From assembly GCA_035695045.1 (NCBI GenBank), contig DASSEX010000017.1, positions 1-64,000 on the forward strand: a DNA stretch of 64,000 nt. Reading direction: 5' to 3'. The notes under the pieces were generated by a model. It was not told the origin of the DNA, did not search any database, and worked only from the letters and a program-made list of their open reading frames with translations. Position 1 is the first letter of the stretch. Every line of letters begins with the position of its first letter. This document shows, piece by piece, positions 17,967 to 25,722 of the stretch. The translations under genes and the position numbers were made by a program. This DNA comes from DASSKP01 sp035695045. Lineage in GTDB: Bacteria; Actinomycetota; Actinomycetes; JAFAQI01.

Positions 17967-19183
17967 CGACGCTTGCGCTTGTTACGACCGCCGCCGGGGC
18001 GACCTCCGCGGCTGCCACTCTTGCGCTGCTGTCCCGGACGGGTGCCCGGCCGTGGCCCGGGAGCGGCGGCGCGGGACGCACTCGCCGGCTCGTCGGCGAT
18101 GTCGGCCGGCCCGTCGCCGGCGACAGCCGGGCGGGCGGCCGTCGCACCGGACTGCCGGCCGCCCCATGCCGGCGTCGCAGCCGTGCTGCCCTCCTTGGTC
18201 TGCCGGGCCGCGACGCGTCGGGCCAGAGCCTGGTACGTCGACTCGCGCTCCTTCATGTCCGCGACGAGCGGCGTGGCGATGAAGATCGAGGAGTAGGCAC
18301 CGGAGGCCAGACCGATGAGCAGTGCGAGGGCGAGGTCCTTCAGCGACCCGGCTCCGAGCAGGCCGGCGCCGATGATGAGCAGGCCCGCGACCGGCAGCAG
18401 CGCGATGATCGACGTGTTGATCGACCGCATCAGGGTCTGGTTGACCGCCAGGTTGGCCGCCTGGCTGAAGGTCATCCGGCTCCCGCCGGCCAGACCCATC
18501 GTGTTCTCCCGCACCTTGTCGAACACGACGACGGTGTCGTAGAGCGAGTAACCCAGGATCGTCAGCAACGCGATGACGGTGGACGGGCTGACCTCGAAGC
18601 CGACCAGCGAGTAGATGCCGGCGGTGATCAGAAGGTCGTGGATGAGCGCGATGATCGCGGCGAGCGCCATCTTCCACTCGAAGCGGAACGACAGGTAGAT
18701 GATGACCGCGATCAGGAAGATGACCAGGCCGTAGATCGCCTTCCTCGTGATCTGCGAACCCCAGGTCGAGCCGACCGACTGCACGTCGACGTCATCGGTG
18801 CGGAGTCCGACCTTGTCGGCCAGCGCCTTCTGCACCTTGCCGACGACGTCACCGGCGGGGTTGTTGGCCGACTGCGGCAGGGACTTGGTCTCGACGCGGA
18901 ACCTCGTGTCGCCACCCGAGCCGGTCGTCTGCACGACCTCCGGGGTCACGCCGACGCTGCGCAGCGCCGCGTTGACATCGGAGATGGAGTGCCCGTTGCG
19001 CGGGAGCTGGAAGACGTCGCCGCCCTTGAAGTCGATCGACGGGTGCAGCCCACGGACGAACATGCTGACGATCGAGATCAGGATCAGCAGCCCGGAACCG
19101 GCGTACCAGAGCCGGCGACGGCCGATGAAGTCGTAGGAGAGCTCGCCCCGGTAGAGGCGAGTCGCGAGGGAGTCGGACGCCAC
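17963..19183 (-). CDS. secF: Protein translocase subunit SecF
   Basis: Inner-membrane partner of SecD that uses the proton gradient to assist Sec export. Six membrane helices with one large periplasmic-type loop are predicted. YDFIGRRRLWYAGSGLLILISI opens the protein, FKGGDVFQL is the SecF signature, and the Sec conserved motif GYSLYDTVVVFDKVREN is present. The start is the GTG at 19183 (406 residues), one base after the secD stop and behind a G-rich Shine-Dalgarno. An in-frame start 66 bases earlier would overlap secD and adds nothing recognisable. The C-terminal tail is low-complexity and very basic. Confidence 0.95.
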   Translation of the reverse strand: MASDSLATRLYRGELSYDFIGRRRLWYAGSGLLILISIVSMFVRGLHPSIDFKGGDVFQLPRNGHSISDVNAALRSVGVTPEVVQTTGSGGDTRFRVETKSLPQSANNPAGDVVGKVQKALADKVGLRTDDVDVQSVGSTWGSQITRKAIYGLVIFLIAVIIYLSFRFEWKMALAAIIALIHDLLITAGIYSLVGFEVSPSTVIALLTILGYSLYDTVVVFDKVRENTMGLAGGSRMTFSQAANLAVNQTLMRSINTSIIALLPVAGLLIIGAGLLGAGSLKDLALALLIGLASGAYSSIFIATPLVADMKERESTYQALARRVAARQTKEGSTAATPAWGGRQSGATAARPAVAGDGPADIADEPASASRAAAPGPRPGTRPGQQRKSGSRGGRPGGGRNKRKRR

Positions 19184-19184
19184 G

Positions 19185-20900
19185 TCAGACCCCCCTCGGC
19201 TCGAGAGCAGCACCGGCGCGGGCCCGCCCGACACCTGTCCACGCCGCACCGCCGTCGAACGCGCGCATGCGTGCCATGAGCGTCATGATCGGGCGGGTGA
19301 AGCAGAAGACGATGAACAGGTCGGACAGCGTCGACAGGCCGAGCGTGAACGCGAACCCGCGCACGTCACCGATCGACACCATGTAGAGGACGACAGCGGC
19401 GAGCAGCGAGACCGCGTCCGCGGAGATGATCGTCCGACGCGCTCGTGGCCACGCTCTTTCTATGCCGCTTCGCAATCGTCTGCCCTCGCGCACTTCGTCA
19501 CGCAGTCGTTCGAAGAACACGACGAAGGAGTCGGCGGTGATGCCGACGGCGACGATGAAGCCGGCGATGCCCGGCAGCGACAACGTGTAGCCCAGCGACG
19601 AGTGCCCCAGCAGCGTCGTGACGGCGTACAGGATCAGACCGGACAGCACGAGGCTCGCGATGGTCACGAGACCGAGCGCTCGGTAGTAGAGCAACGAGTA
19701 GAGGATGACGAGGCCGAGGCCGATCGCACCGGCGATCAGGCCGCCGCGGAGCTGGTCGGAGCCGAGCGATGCCGAGATCGACGAGACCGACGCCTTCTCG
19801 AGCTTCAGCGGCAGCGCACCGAACTTCAGCACGTTGGCGAGGGTCTTGGCCTCGTCCTGGGTGAAGTTGCCGGTGATCTGCGTCTGGCCACCGGCGATGC
19901 CGTCCTGCTGGCTGCGCGGATAGCTCTGGACGACGCCGTCGAGCACGATGCCGATCGCGTTGCAACCGGTCGGCGGTGAGCAGTTGGGGACCTCGGCGTT
20001 GGTCTCGTAGGCCTTCTTCGTGAGGTTGTACCAGTCGGTGCCGCCCTTGTGGGAGAAGTTGAGCTGCACCAGCCACTCGTTGGTCTGCGTGTCGACGGTC
20101 GCGTCGGCGCTCTTGATCTCCGAGCCCTCCACACCCGCTGGGGCCAGCAGGAACTTCTGCGTCCCGTCCTTGCTGCAGGAGACGATGTAGTCCTCGGCCG
20201 GGTCGAGCCCCGCCGTCGGCCGGGTGCCCTTGCTGCAGTCGTAGGTGGCGAACAGCCCCTGCACGGACGCGACGTCCTTGCCCATGCTGCCGGGCACCGG
20301 GGTCGCGACGCTCGGAGCGCCCGGCGAGGGCGAGGCGGACGGGGTCGGCGAGGGCGCCGACGCGGTCGGCGACGGCGACGGTGTGGACGAGGCCTGCGGC
20401 GCAGGCGCGGCGAGCAGCGCCGCCCGCATGGCGTCGTGCTTCTTGGGCGTCGCCGACTTCTTCACCGCGGCGCTCGCGCTGGGCACCGGCGTCACGGTCG
20501 ACCCACTCGGTGCCGGAGCCGGCACACCGTTGGCCACGGCAAGGACCTGCCGGAAGCGCAGCAGTGCGGTCTCGTCGAGGGCGGCGAGCTTGCCCCGGGA
20601 CACACCCGGCGCGGAAACGACGATGTTGCTGTTGCCCTGGGTGTTGATCGATGCGCCGCCGACACCGGCGGCGTCGACCCGCTGCCGGATGATGCTGACG
20701 GCCTGGTTGAGCGCGCCCGTGGTGACCTTCGTGCCCTTCAGCGGCGTGGCGGTCAGGATGACCTGGGTCCCGCCGCGCAGGTCGAGGCCTAGCTTCGGCG
20801 TCTGCGACGGGCCGAGGAACAGCCCGAGATAGAGGCCGACCAGCACGAGCGCGACGATGCCGAGCATGCGGCCGGGTCGCGGAGTTCCTGCGGCTGCCAC
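19185..20900 (-). CDS. secD: Protein translocase subunit SecD
   Basis: Predicted 571-residue SecD with an N-terminal helix, a large external domain and five further helices. LGLDLRGGTQVILTA is the family signature, and VGITADSFVVFFERLRDE is the conserved cytoplasmic motif. The external head carries an inserted Pro/Ser/Thr/Ala-rich stretch of roughly 70 residues (about 140-210) that looks disordered and surface-exposed. GTG start at 20900, 61 bases after yajC. Together with SecF and YajC it forms the SecDF-YajC subcomplex. Confidence 0.96.
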   Translation of the reverse strand: MAAAGTPRPGRMLGIVALVLVGLYLGLFLGPSQTPKLGLDLRGGTQVILTATPLKGTKVTTGALNQAVSIIRQRVDAAGVGGASINTQGNSNIVVSAPGVSRGKLAALDETALLRFRQVLAVANGVPAPAPSGSTVTPVPSASAAVKKSATPKKHDAMRAALLAAPAPQASSTPSPSPTASAPSPTPSASPSPGAPSVATPVPGSMGKDVASVQGLFATYDCSKGTRPTAGLDPAEDYIVSCSKDGTQKFLLAPAGVEGSEIKSADATVDTQTNEWLVQLNFSHKGGTDWYNLTKKAYETNAEVPNCSPPTGCNAIGIVLDGVVQSYPRSQQDGIAGGQTQITGNFTQDEAKTLANVLKFGALPLKLEKASVSSISASLGSDQLRGGLIAGAIGLGLVILYSLLYYRALGLVTIASLVLSGLILYAVTTLLGHSSLGYTLSLPGIAGFIVAVGITADSFVVFFERLRDEVREGRRLRSGIERAWPRARRTIISADAVSLLAAVVLYMVSIGDVRGFAFTLGLSTLSDLFIVFCFTRPIMTLMARMRAFDGGAAWTGVGRARAGAALEPRGV

Positions 20901-20961
20901 GTCAGTGTTCCTTCCAGGTACGGCGCCCTAGCGCGCCCTACGTCGTCGAGGAGGCTGCGCC

Positions 20962-21363
20962 TCAGGTGCCGGTGCCTGCGGGCGTGTCGCCTGAGGGACC
21001 GGTCTCCTCGGCGTCCGCCGCGTCGGGCTCCGGCTCAGGTGGCGTGTTGACCCGGCCGATCGCCGCCTTCACGTAGCGGCTGTGCACGCCAGGAGCGACC
21101 TCGAGCGTGACGGTGTCGTCGTCGACCGCGACGACCGTGGCGATCAGGCCGGCGGTCGTGGTGACCTCGACACCAGGCTCGATGTTGTTGCGGGTCTGCA
21201 TCGCCGCGCGCTGCCGGGCGCGAGCCGGGCGCATGAACAGCATGTAGGCGGCGAGGACGATCAGGACGAGAAAGATGATGCCGAAGCCCCCACCGCCACT
21301 CTTGGAGCCGGTGCTACCGGTGCTCGCGGCGAGCACGATCAGGGCGTTGCTGGAGAAAGGCAC
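20962..21363 (-). CDS. yajC: Preprotein translocase subunit YajC
   Basis: Small single-pass membrane protein, 133 residues, accessory to SecDF. One helix (about 28-44, IIFLVLIVLAAYMLFMRP) is followed by the YajC domain RNNIEPGVEVTTTAGLIATVV. The C-terminal 30 residues are acidic and Pro-rich (PPEPEPDAADAEE). GTG start at 21363, 19 bases downstream of the ruvB stop. The ruvB-yajC-secD-secF order is typical for actinobacteria. Confidence 0.94.
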   Translation of the reverse strand: MPFSSNALIVLAASTGSTGSKSGGGGFGIIFLVLIVLAAYMLFMRPARARQRAAMQTRNNIEPGVEVTTTAGLIATVVAVDDDTVTLEVAPGVHSRYVKAAIGRVNTPPEPEPDAADAEETGPSGDTPAGTGT

Positions 21364-21382
21364 CGCAGGAGTCTATGGCGGC

Positions 21383-22438
21383 TCAGGCCAACCCAACCTC
21401 GTCGGCGTCGAACAGCGGCGCGTCGGCCACGCTCGGCGTCGGCGGCCGCAGGCCGAGATGCCGCCAGGCGGCCGCGGTCGCGACACGACCCCTGGGTGTC
21501 CGCGCGAGCAGGCCGGCGCGCACCAGGAAGGGCTCCGCGACGGTCTCGACCGTCTCCGGCTCTTCGGCGACCGCCACGGCGATGGTCGACAGCCCGACCG
21601 GCCCGCCGCCGAATCGCCGCAGCAGCGCGTCCAGCACCGCACGGTCGAGTCGGTCGAGTCCGACCTCGTCCACCTCGTAGACCTCGAGCGCCGCCCGGGC
21701 GACATCGCGCGTGACGACGCCGTCGGCGCGAACCTCTGCGTAGTCACGCACGCGGCGCAGCAGCCGGTTGGCGATGCGAGGCGTGCCCCGGGCACGGCCG
21801 GCGATCTCCGCGGCGCCGTCGGGCCGCAACGGCACGTCGAGGAGTGCGGCGCTGCGCACCAGCACCTGCTCGAGCTCCTCCGCCGAGTAGAAGTCGAGAT
21901 GGGCGACGAAACCGAAGCGGTCGCGCAGCGGGCCCGGCAGCAGGCCGGCGCGAGTGGTCGCCCCGACGAGGGTGAACGGCGCGACGTCGAGCGGGATCGC
22001 CGTCGCTCCCGGCCCCTTGCCGACCACCACGTCGACGCGGAAGTCCTCCATGGCGACGTAGAGCATCTCTTCGGCCGGCCGCGCCATCCGGTGGATCTCG
22101 TCGAGGAACAGCACCTCGCCCTCGCTCAACGTCGAGAGCAGAGCGGCGAGGTCGCCCGCCCGTTCGATCGCCGGACCGGACGTGATGCGCAACGGCGCGC
22201 CGAGCTCGGCGGCGAGGATCATCGCGAGCGTGGTCTTGCCCAGGCCGGGCGAGCCGGACAGCAGCACATGGTCGGGCGGTCGGCCGCGCTGCTGCGCGGC
22301 ACCGAGCACCAGGCCGAGCTGCTCGCGCACCCGTTGCTGACCCACGAACTCCGACAGTCGTTTCGGCCGAAGCGCTGCCTCGACGACGGTGTCGTCGCCG
22401 TCGGCATACGGCGACACGACGTCGGTGGCATCGCTCAT
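21383..22438 (-). CDS. ruvB: Holliday junction branch migration ATPase RuvB
   Basis: Hexameric AAA+ motor that drives branch migration with RuvA, 351 residues. Visible are the N-terminal LRPKRLSEFVGQQRVREQL, Walker A SGSPGLGKTTLAM, Walker B VLFLDEIHRMARPAEE, sensor GATTRAGLLPGPLRDRFG and a C-terminal winged helix (TPRGRVATAAAWRHLG). The ATG overlaps the ruvA stop (ATGA at 22435-22438). Control by the SOS box upstream of ruvC is expected. Confidence 0.97.
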   Translation of the reverse strand: MSDATDVVSPYADGDDTVVEAALRPKRLSEFVGQQRVREQLGLVLGAAQQRGRPPDHVLLSGSPGLGKTTLAMILAAELGAPLRITSGPAIERAGDLAALLSTLSEGEVLFLDEIHRMARPAEEMLYVAMEDFRVDVVVGKGPGATAIPLDVAPFTLVGATTRAGLLPGPLRDRFGFVAHLDFYSAEELEQVLVRSAALLDVPLRPDGAAEIAGRARGTPRIANRLLRRVRDYAEVRADGVVTRDVARAALEVYEVDEVGLDRLDRAVLDALLRRFGGGPVGLSTIAVAVAEEPETVETVAEPFLVRAGLLARTPRGRVATAAAWRHLGLRPPTPSVADAPLFDADEVGLA

Positions 22439-23058
22439 GCGCGGCTCAGCAGCTGGAGGCTGGCGCGCAACAGCGCCGCGATGTCCGGCGCGTCACCCAC
22501 CGCGATCGCCGCCTCGGCTTCGGGGCCGACGGCTGCCAGTGCCTCATCGACCTCACGCGGACTCCAGCCGAGCCCGGCCAACGCCGCGCGCAGCTGCTCA
22601 CGCCAGGCACCGACGCCCGCACTCTGTCCGGGAAGCGTCACCCGAGCAGCGCCGGTGGGCGCACCCAGCCGGTCCTTGAGCTCGAGCACCAGCCGCTGCG
22701 CACCTTTGCGGCCGATGCCGGGAACCAAGGTGAGAGCACCCAGATCTTCGGTCGCCACCGCCGCCCGCACCGCGTCCGGCGAGTGAACGGCGAGCACCGC
22801 CTGCGCGAGCTTGGGCCCGACGCCGGCCACCGACTGGAGGATGTCGAAGACCACCCGCTCGTCGTCGCTGGCGAAGCCGTAAAGGGTGAGCGAGTCCTCA
22901 CGGACGACCAGCGCCGTGGCCAGCCGCACAGCTTCACCGATGCGCAGTCCGCCGGCCGTCGCGGGCGTGCAGTGGACGGCGAGACCCACTCCACCGACCT
23001 CGACGACGGCGCTCTCCCCGGTGACGGCCGCGACGGTTCCGGCGATGCTGGCGATCAT
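22435..23058 (-). CDS. ruvA: Holliday junction DNA-binding subunit RuvA
   Basis: Predicted 207-residue RuvA, which forms the tetramer holding the four-way junction for RuvB. The start is the ATG at 23058 (MIASIAGTVAAVTGESAVVEVGGVG) behind GGGAGGTGA. The upstream extension of the frame overlaps ruvC and is rejected. Helix-hairpin-helix motifs appear as LQSVAGVGPKLAQAVL and LTLVPGIGRKGAQRLVLELK. The C-terminal domain III that contacts RuvB ends the protein. The gap to ruvC is seven bases. Confidence 0.95.
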   Translation of the reverse strand: MIASIAGTVAAVTGESAVVEVGGVGLAVHCTPATAGGLRIGEAVRLATALVVREDSLTLYGFASDDERVVFDILQSVAGVGPKLAQAVLAVHSPDAVRAAVATEDLGALTLVPGIGRKGAQRLVLELKDRLGAPTGAARVTLPGQSAGVGAWREQLRAALAGLGWSPREVDEALAAVGPEAEAAIAVGDAPDIAALLRASLQLLSRA

Positions 23059-23065
23059 CAGCGGT

Positions 23066-23581
23066 TCACCTCCCGGCGGCGGCGACCGCCGCCTCGAGCC
23101 GACGTTGGGTGCCGCCGCGCCACAGCTGGCAGATGGCGAGAGCGAGCGCGTCGGCGGCATCAGCGGGGCGCGGAGGAGCCGGCAGCCGCAGCAGGCGGGT
23201 GACCATCGCGGTCACCTGCGCCTTGTCGGCCCTGCCATTGCCCGTCACTGCTGCCTTCACCTCGCTCGGGGTGTGCAACGCGACCGGCAACCCCGCGCGC
23301 GCTGCACACGTGATCGCCACCGCGGCCGCCTGGGCGGTGCCCATCACGGTGCGGACGTTGTGCTGGGCGAAGACGCGCTCGACGGCGACCGCGTCCGGCC
23401 GGTGCTCGGCCAACCAGCCGTTGAACTCCTGCTCCAGGTGGAGCAGTCGGCTGCCGATGTCAGCGGTTGTCGCCGTACGGACCACGTCGAAGGCGACGGC
23501 AGACACCGCGCGACCGGCGTTGCCGTCGACGACGCCGAGGCCGCACCGGGTCAGCCCGGGGTCGACGCCGAGCACCCGCAC
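23066..23581 (-). CDS. ruvC: Holliday junction resolvase RuvC
   Basis: Dimeric endonuclease that resolves Holliday junctions, 171 residues. Catalytic acidic residues are visible in VLGVDPGLTRCG, in AVERVFAQHNVRTV and in ADAADALALAICQL. I prefer the GTG at 23581 because GGAGGGG stands about seven bases before it. A GTG two codons earlier would be too close to that site. It is the first gene of ruvCAB and follows a LexA-type box at 23597-23612. The usual upstream neighbour yebC is about 5 kb away here, beyond a two-gene insertion. Confidence 0.95.
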   Translation of the reverse strand: MRVLGVDPGLTRCGLGVVDGNAGRAVSAVAFDVVRTATTADIGSRLLHLEQEFNGWLAEHRPDAVAVERVFAQHNVRTVMGTAQAAAVAITCAARAGLPVALHTPSEVKAAVTGNGRADKAQVTAMVTRLLRLPAPPRPADAADALALAICQLWRGGTQRRLEAAVAAAGR

Positions 23582-23596
23582 CCGCACCCCTCCGTC

Positions 23597-23612
23597 CCGA
23601 ACACGTGTTCGG
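23597..23612. promoter_or_regulatory. SOS (LexA) box before ruvCAB
   Basis: CCGAACACGTGTTCGG is a perfect 16-base palindrome with the core GAAC-ACGT-GTTC (23599-23610), which matches the actinobacterial LexA site GAAC-N4-GTTC. It lies 16 bases upstream of the chosen ruvC start, where LexA would block transcription of ruvC-ruvA-ruvB. DNA damage induction of the operon is inferred from this and from known regulation in mycobacteria. Confidence 0.82.
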
Positions 23613-23993
23613 AAACCCTACGGCGTCGCCACGCCGGCAAGCCGCAGCGACGCGCCGGACGCCCGCCGCACTTGCGGGGAACGAAAGCGCCGGTTGCCGG
23701 TCGAACTCGGACATCGTGCCGGCGACCACGTCCTGCCTGGCTACGCCGAGTAGTCACTTGCTCCGCCCGGAAATGGTCCCGGTGTGCTCTCCAGCCGGAT
23801 TTCCCCGCCGACGATTACTCACCGTGACGACCCGCCTCGGTGGGGCGTCAGCACAGAACTCGGGGCGCTATGACCCCCTGGCCCGCCATTCGGTCGCGAG
23901 GGCCTGGGGAGAGCGGAGCAGCGAGCCCACGCCCGGGTCCACCTGGACGACGCCTCAACGGGGGGCGGCGGTCAACCAAAGGGGGGCGGGCGC
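23613..23993. other. Intergenic region before the repeat protease gene
   Basis: About 380 bases between the divergent ruvC and protease genes with no convincing gene. GGAAC (23678-23682) and GTC (23700-23702) are 17 bases apart and resemble ECF sigma-factor promoters, but such short motifs occur by chance. The last 20 bases before the protease ATG are G-rich (AAAGGGGGGCGGG) and probably supply the ribosome site. I searched for c-di-GMP and c-di-AMP riboswitch cores because of the downstream genes and found none I could defend. Confidence 0.4.
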
Positions 23994-25694
23994 ATGTCGC
24001 TCGCAGGGCACGAGAACGACTCGGTCGTCGCGCGCAACACCAGCTGGGGCGGCTCGTCCAACACCAGCTGGGGCGGCTCGTCCAACACCAGCTGGGGCGG
24101 CTCGAGCAACACCAGCTGGGGCGGTTCGAGCAACACGAGCTGGGGTGGGGGTCGCGGCCGTGCCGCGATGACCGCGCTGGCCGTCGTGCTCCCGCTGCTG
24201 GCGGTGCTGCCGTTCGCACGCCCTGCCCACACCGAGCGTGTGGTGGTCGTCGGTGCGCACGCGAGCCAGGCCCTCCACAGCGTCGGCGCGTCCAACGTCT
24301 CGCTGCTTACCGACGGCGTCGCCGTCGGCCGCACCAGCACCTCTGCGAGCGCCTCGCTGCGTGCCAGCGGTTACCGCGTTGCGGCGGACACCCCCGTCCA
24401 CCTCGACGCAGTTCCCGCGCCGCAGATGAGCAGCGGCGGGCGCTACAACGTCCGTGAGCTCGCCAATGCGACCTTCCTCGGCGGCGGCTACGGCCAGACC
24501 ATCGCCGTGCTCGACTCGGGCGTCAACGCGGTGCCCGGTCTCGCCGGCCGGGTCATCCAGGGCGCCGACTTCACCGGCACCACGATGAACGACGACTACG
24601 GTCACGGCACGTTCGTGGCCTCGCTCGCCGCCGGCAACGGCCGCGCAGCTGACGGGACCTACACCGGCATCCAGGGCGTGGCGCCGTACGCGCGCATCGT
24701 CTCGGTGAAGGTCGCCGACGGCTACGGCCGCAGCAGCGTCAGTCGCGTCGTCGCCGGTCTCGCCTGGGTCCTGCAGCATCGTGTGCAGTACGGCATCACG
24801 GTCGTCAACCTCTCGCTGTCCGAGGCGACCGCGAGCAGCTACCTCACCGACCCGGTCGACGCGCTCGCCGAGGCGGCGTACTTCTCGGGCATGACGGTCG
24901 TGGCGAGCGCCGGCAACGACGGCTCCGACCACACCGTCACGGCAGCACCCGGCAACGACCCGTTCGTCCTGACGGTCGGCGCGGTCGTGGATGCCAACAC
25001 CCTCAGCAAGGACGACGACACGCTCGCGCCGTACAGCAACAACGGATCGACGCCGGACGGCTACGCCAAGCCGGAGATCTCCACCTTCGGCACCCACGTG
25101 CAGGCCGCTCTGCCTGACGGCTCCTACCTCGCCGGCAAGCAGGACGCCACGATTGCGTCGAGCCTCCCCGCCGGCTACGGCCAGATGTCCGGCACGTCGA
25201 TGTCGAGCGGCGTGGCCGCCGGCGCCGCGGCAATTCTGCGCTCGCTCCACCCCTCGTGGACGCCGGCCCAGGTCAAGGGCACGATGGCCGCGACCAGCAC
25301 CGGGGCGATGCACGAGCTGCGCCTGATGACGGCGGCGATGAGCGCGCCGACGACCGCGAACGTCGGAGTCCCCCCGTCGCTCGCACTGGCCGTCGCGTAC
25401 GCCCAGAAGGTGCTCAACACGACCGCCTACAACACGGTCGTCTGGAGCAACGTGGTCTGGAGCGACGTCGTGTGGAGCGACGTCGTGTGGAGCGACGTGG
25501 TCTGGAGCGACGTGGCCGGCGCCGTCGGCACCGCGGCCACCTGGAGCGACGCGACGTGGAGCAACGCGACGTGGAGCAACGCGGTCTGGAGCGACGCGGT
25601 CTGGAGCGACGCGACGTGGAGCGACGCGATCTGGAGCACCGGGGTCTCGACCAACGCGACCTGGAGCGACGGCCAGTCGCGCTCCTTCGACTGA
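23994..25694 (+). CDS. Subtilisin-like S8 serine protease with Trp-rich terminal repeats
   Basis: Predicted 566-residue exported protease. Residues 15-52 are nearly five copies of NTSWGGSS, placed before the hydrophobic export segment (about 56-78, AAMTALAVVLPLLAVLPF). The peptidase domain has an intact triad: Asp174 (VLDSG), His204 (YGHGTF) and Ser402 (GTSMSSG). A propeptide-like region (about 79-155) precedes it. The C-terminal 90 residues are two blocks of 5-residue repeats, VVWSD then ATWSN/AVWSD. This repeat layout suggests cell-surface assembly or self-association, which is inference. The c-di-GMP gene follows after 28 bases, probably in one transcript. Confidence 0.88.
   Translation: MSLAGHENDSVVARNTSWGGSSNTSWGGSSNTSWGGSSNTSWGGSSNTSWGGGRGRAAMTALAVVLPLLAVLPFARPAHTERVVVVGAHASQALHSVGASNVSLLTDGVAVGRTSTSASASLRASGYRVAADTPVHLDAVPAPQMSSGGRYNVRELANATFLGGGYGQTIAVLDSGVNAVPGLAGRVIQGADFTGTTMNDDYGHGTFVASLAAGNGRAADGTYTGIQGVAPYARIVSVKVADGYGRSSVSRVVAGLAWVLQHRVQYGITVVNLSLSEATASSYLTDPVDALAEAAYFSGMTVVASAGNDGSDHTVTAAPGNDPFVLTVGAVVDANTLSKDDDTLAPYSNNGSTPDGYAKPEISTFGTHVQAALPDGSYLAGKQDATIASSLPAGYGQMSGTSMSSGVAAGAAAILRSLHPSWTPAQVKGTMAATSTGAMHELRLMTAAMSAPTTANVGVPPSLALAVAYAQKVLNTTAYNTVVWSNVVWSDVVWSDVVWSDVVWSDVAGAVGTAATWSDATWSNATWSNAVWSDAVWSDATWSDAIWSTGVSTNATWSDGQSRSFD
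24036..24149 (+). repeat. 24-bp tandem repeat encoding NTSWGGSS
   Basis: Four full 24-base units start at 24036, 24060, 24084 and 24108, followed by a partial unit at 24132-24149. The units differ only at a few positions (for example TCGTCC versus TCGAGC for the Ser-Ser pair). The encoded peptide is Asn-Thr-Ser-Trp-Gly-Gly-Ser-Ser. High DNA identity between units points to recent duplication or ongoing slippage. Confidence 0.92.
25437..25640 (+). repeat. 15-bp coding repeats, VVWSD and ATWSN blocks
   Basis: Five 15-base units (25437-25511) encode VVWSN/VVWSD. After 24 spacer bases (VAGAVGTA), seven more units (25536-25640) encode ATWSD, ATWSN, AVWSD and AIWST, and one stray ATWSD follows near 25660. 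Trp and Ser are invariant, the two residues before Trp vary among small or beta-branched residues, and the fifth is Asp or Asn. A five-residue period with a fixed aromatic suggests a regular fibre or beta-solenoid-like surface. Confidence 0.92.
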
Positions 25695-25722
25695 CGACGG
25701 GGACAACGGGGGCCATCTCACG

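Noticed and set aside
23613..23993. c-di-GMP or c-di-AMP riboswitch before the protease/GGDEF operon
   Set aside because: I looked for conserved cores such as GACGCAAAGCC and for the ydaO CAGCTAACCTCG block and found neither. A covariance-model search would be decisive.
24036..25640. CRISPR-like repeat arrays
   Set aside because: Repeats are in phase with codons, have no spacers, units are 24 or 15 bases, and no cas genes are nearby.
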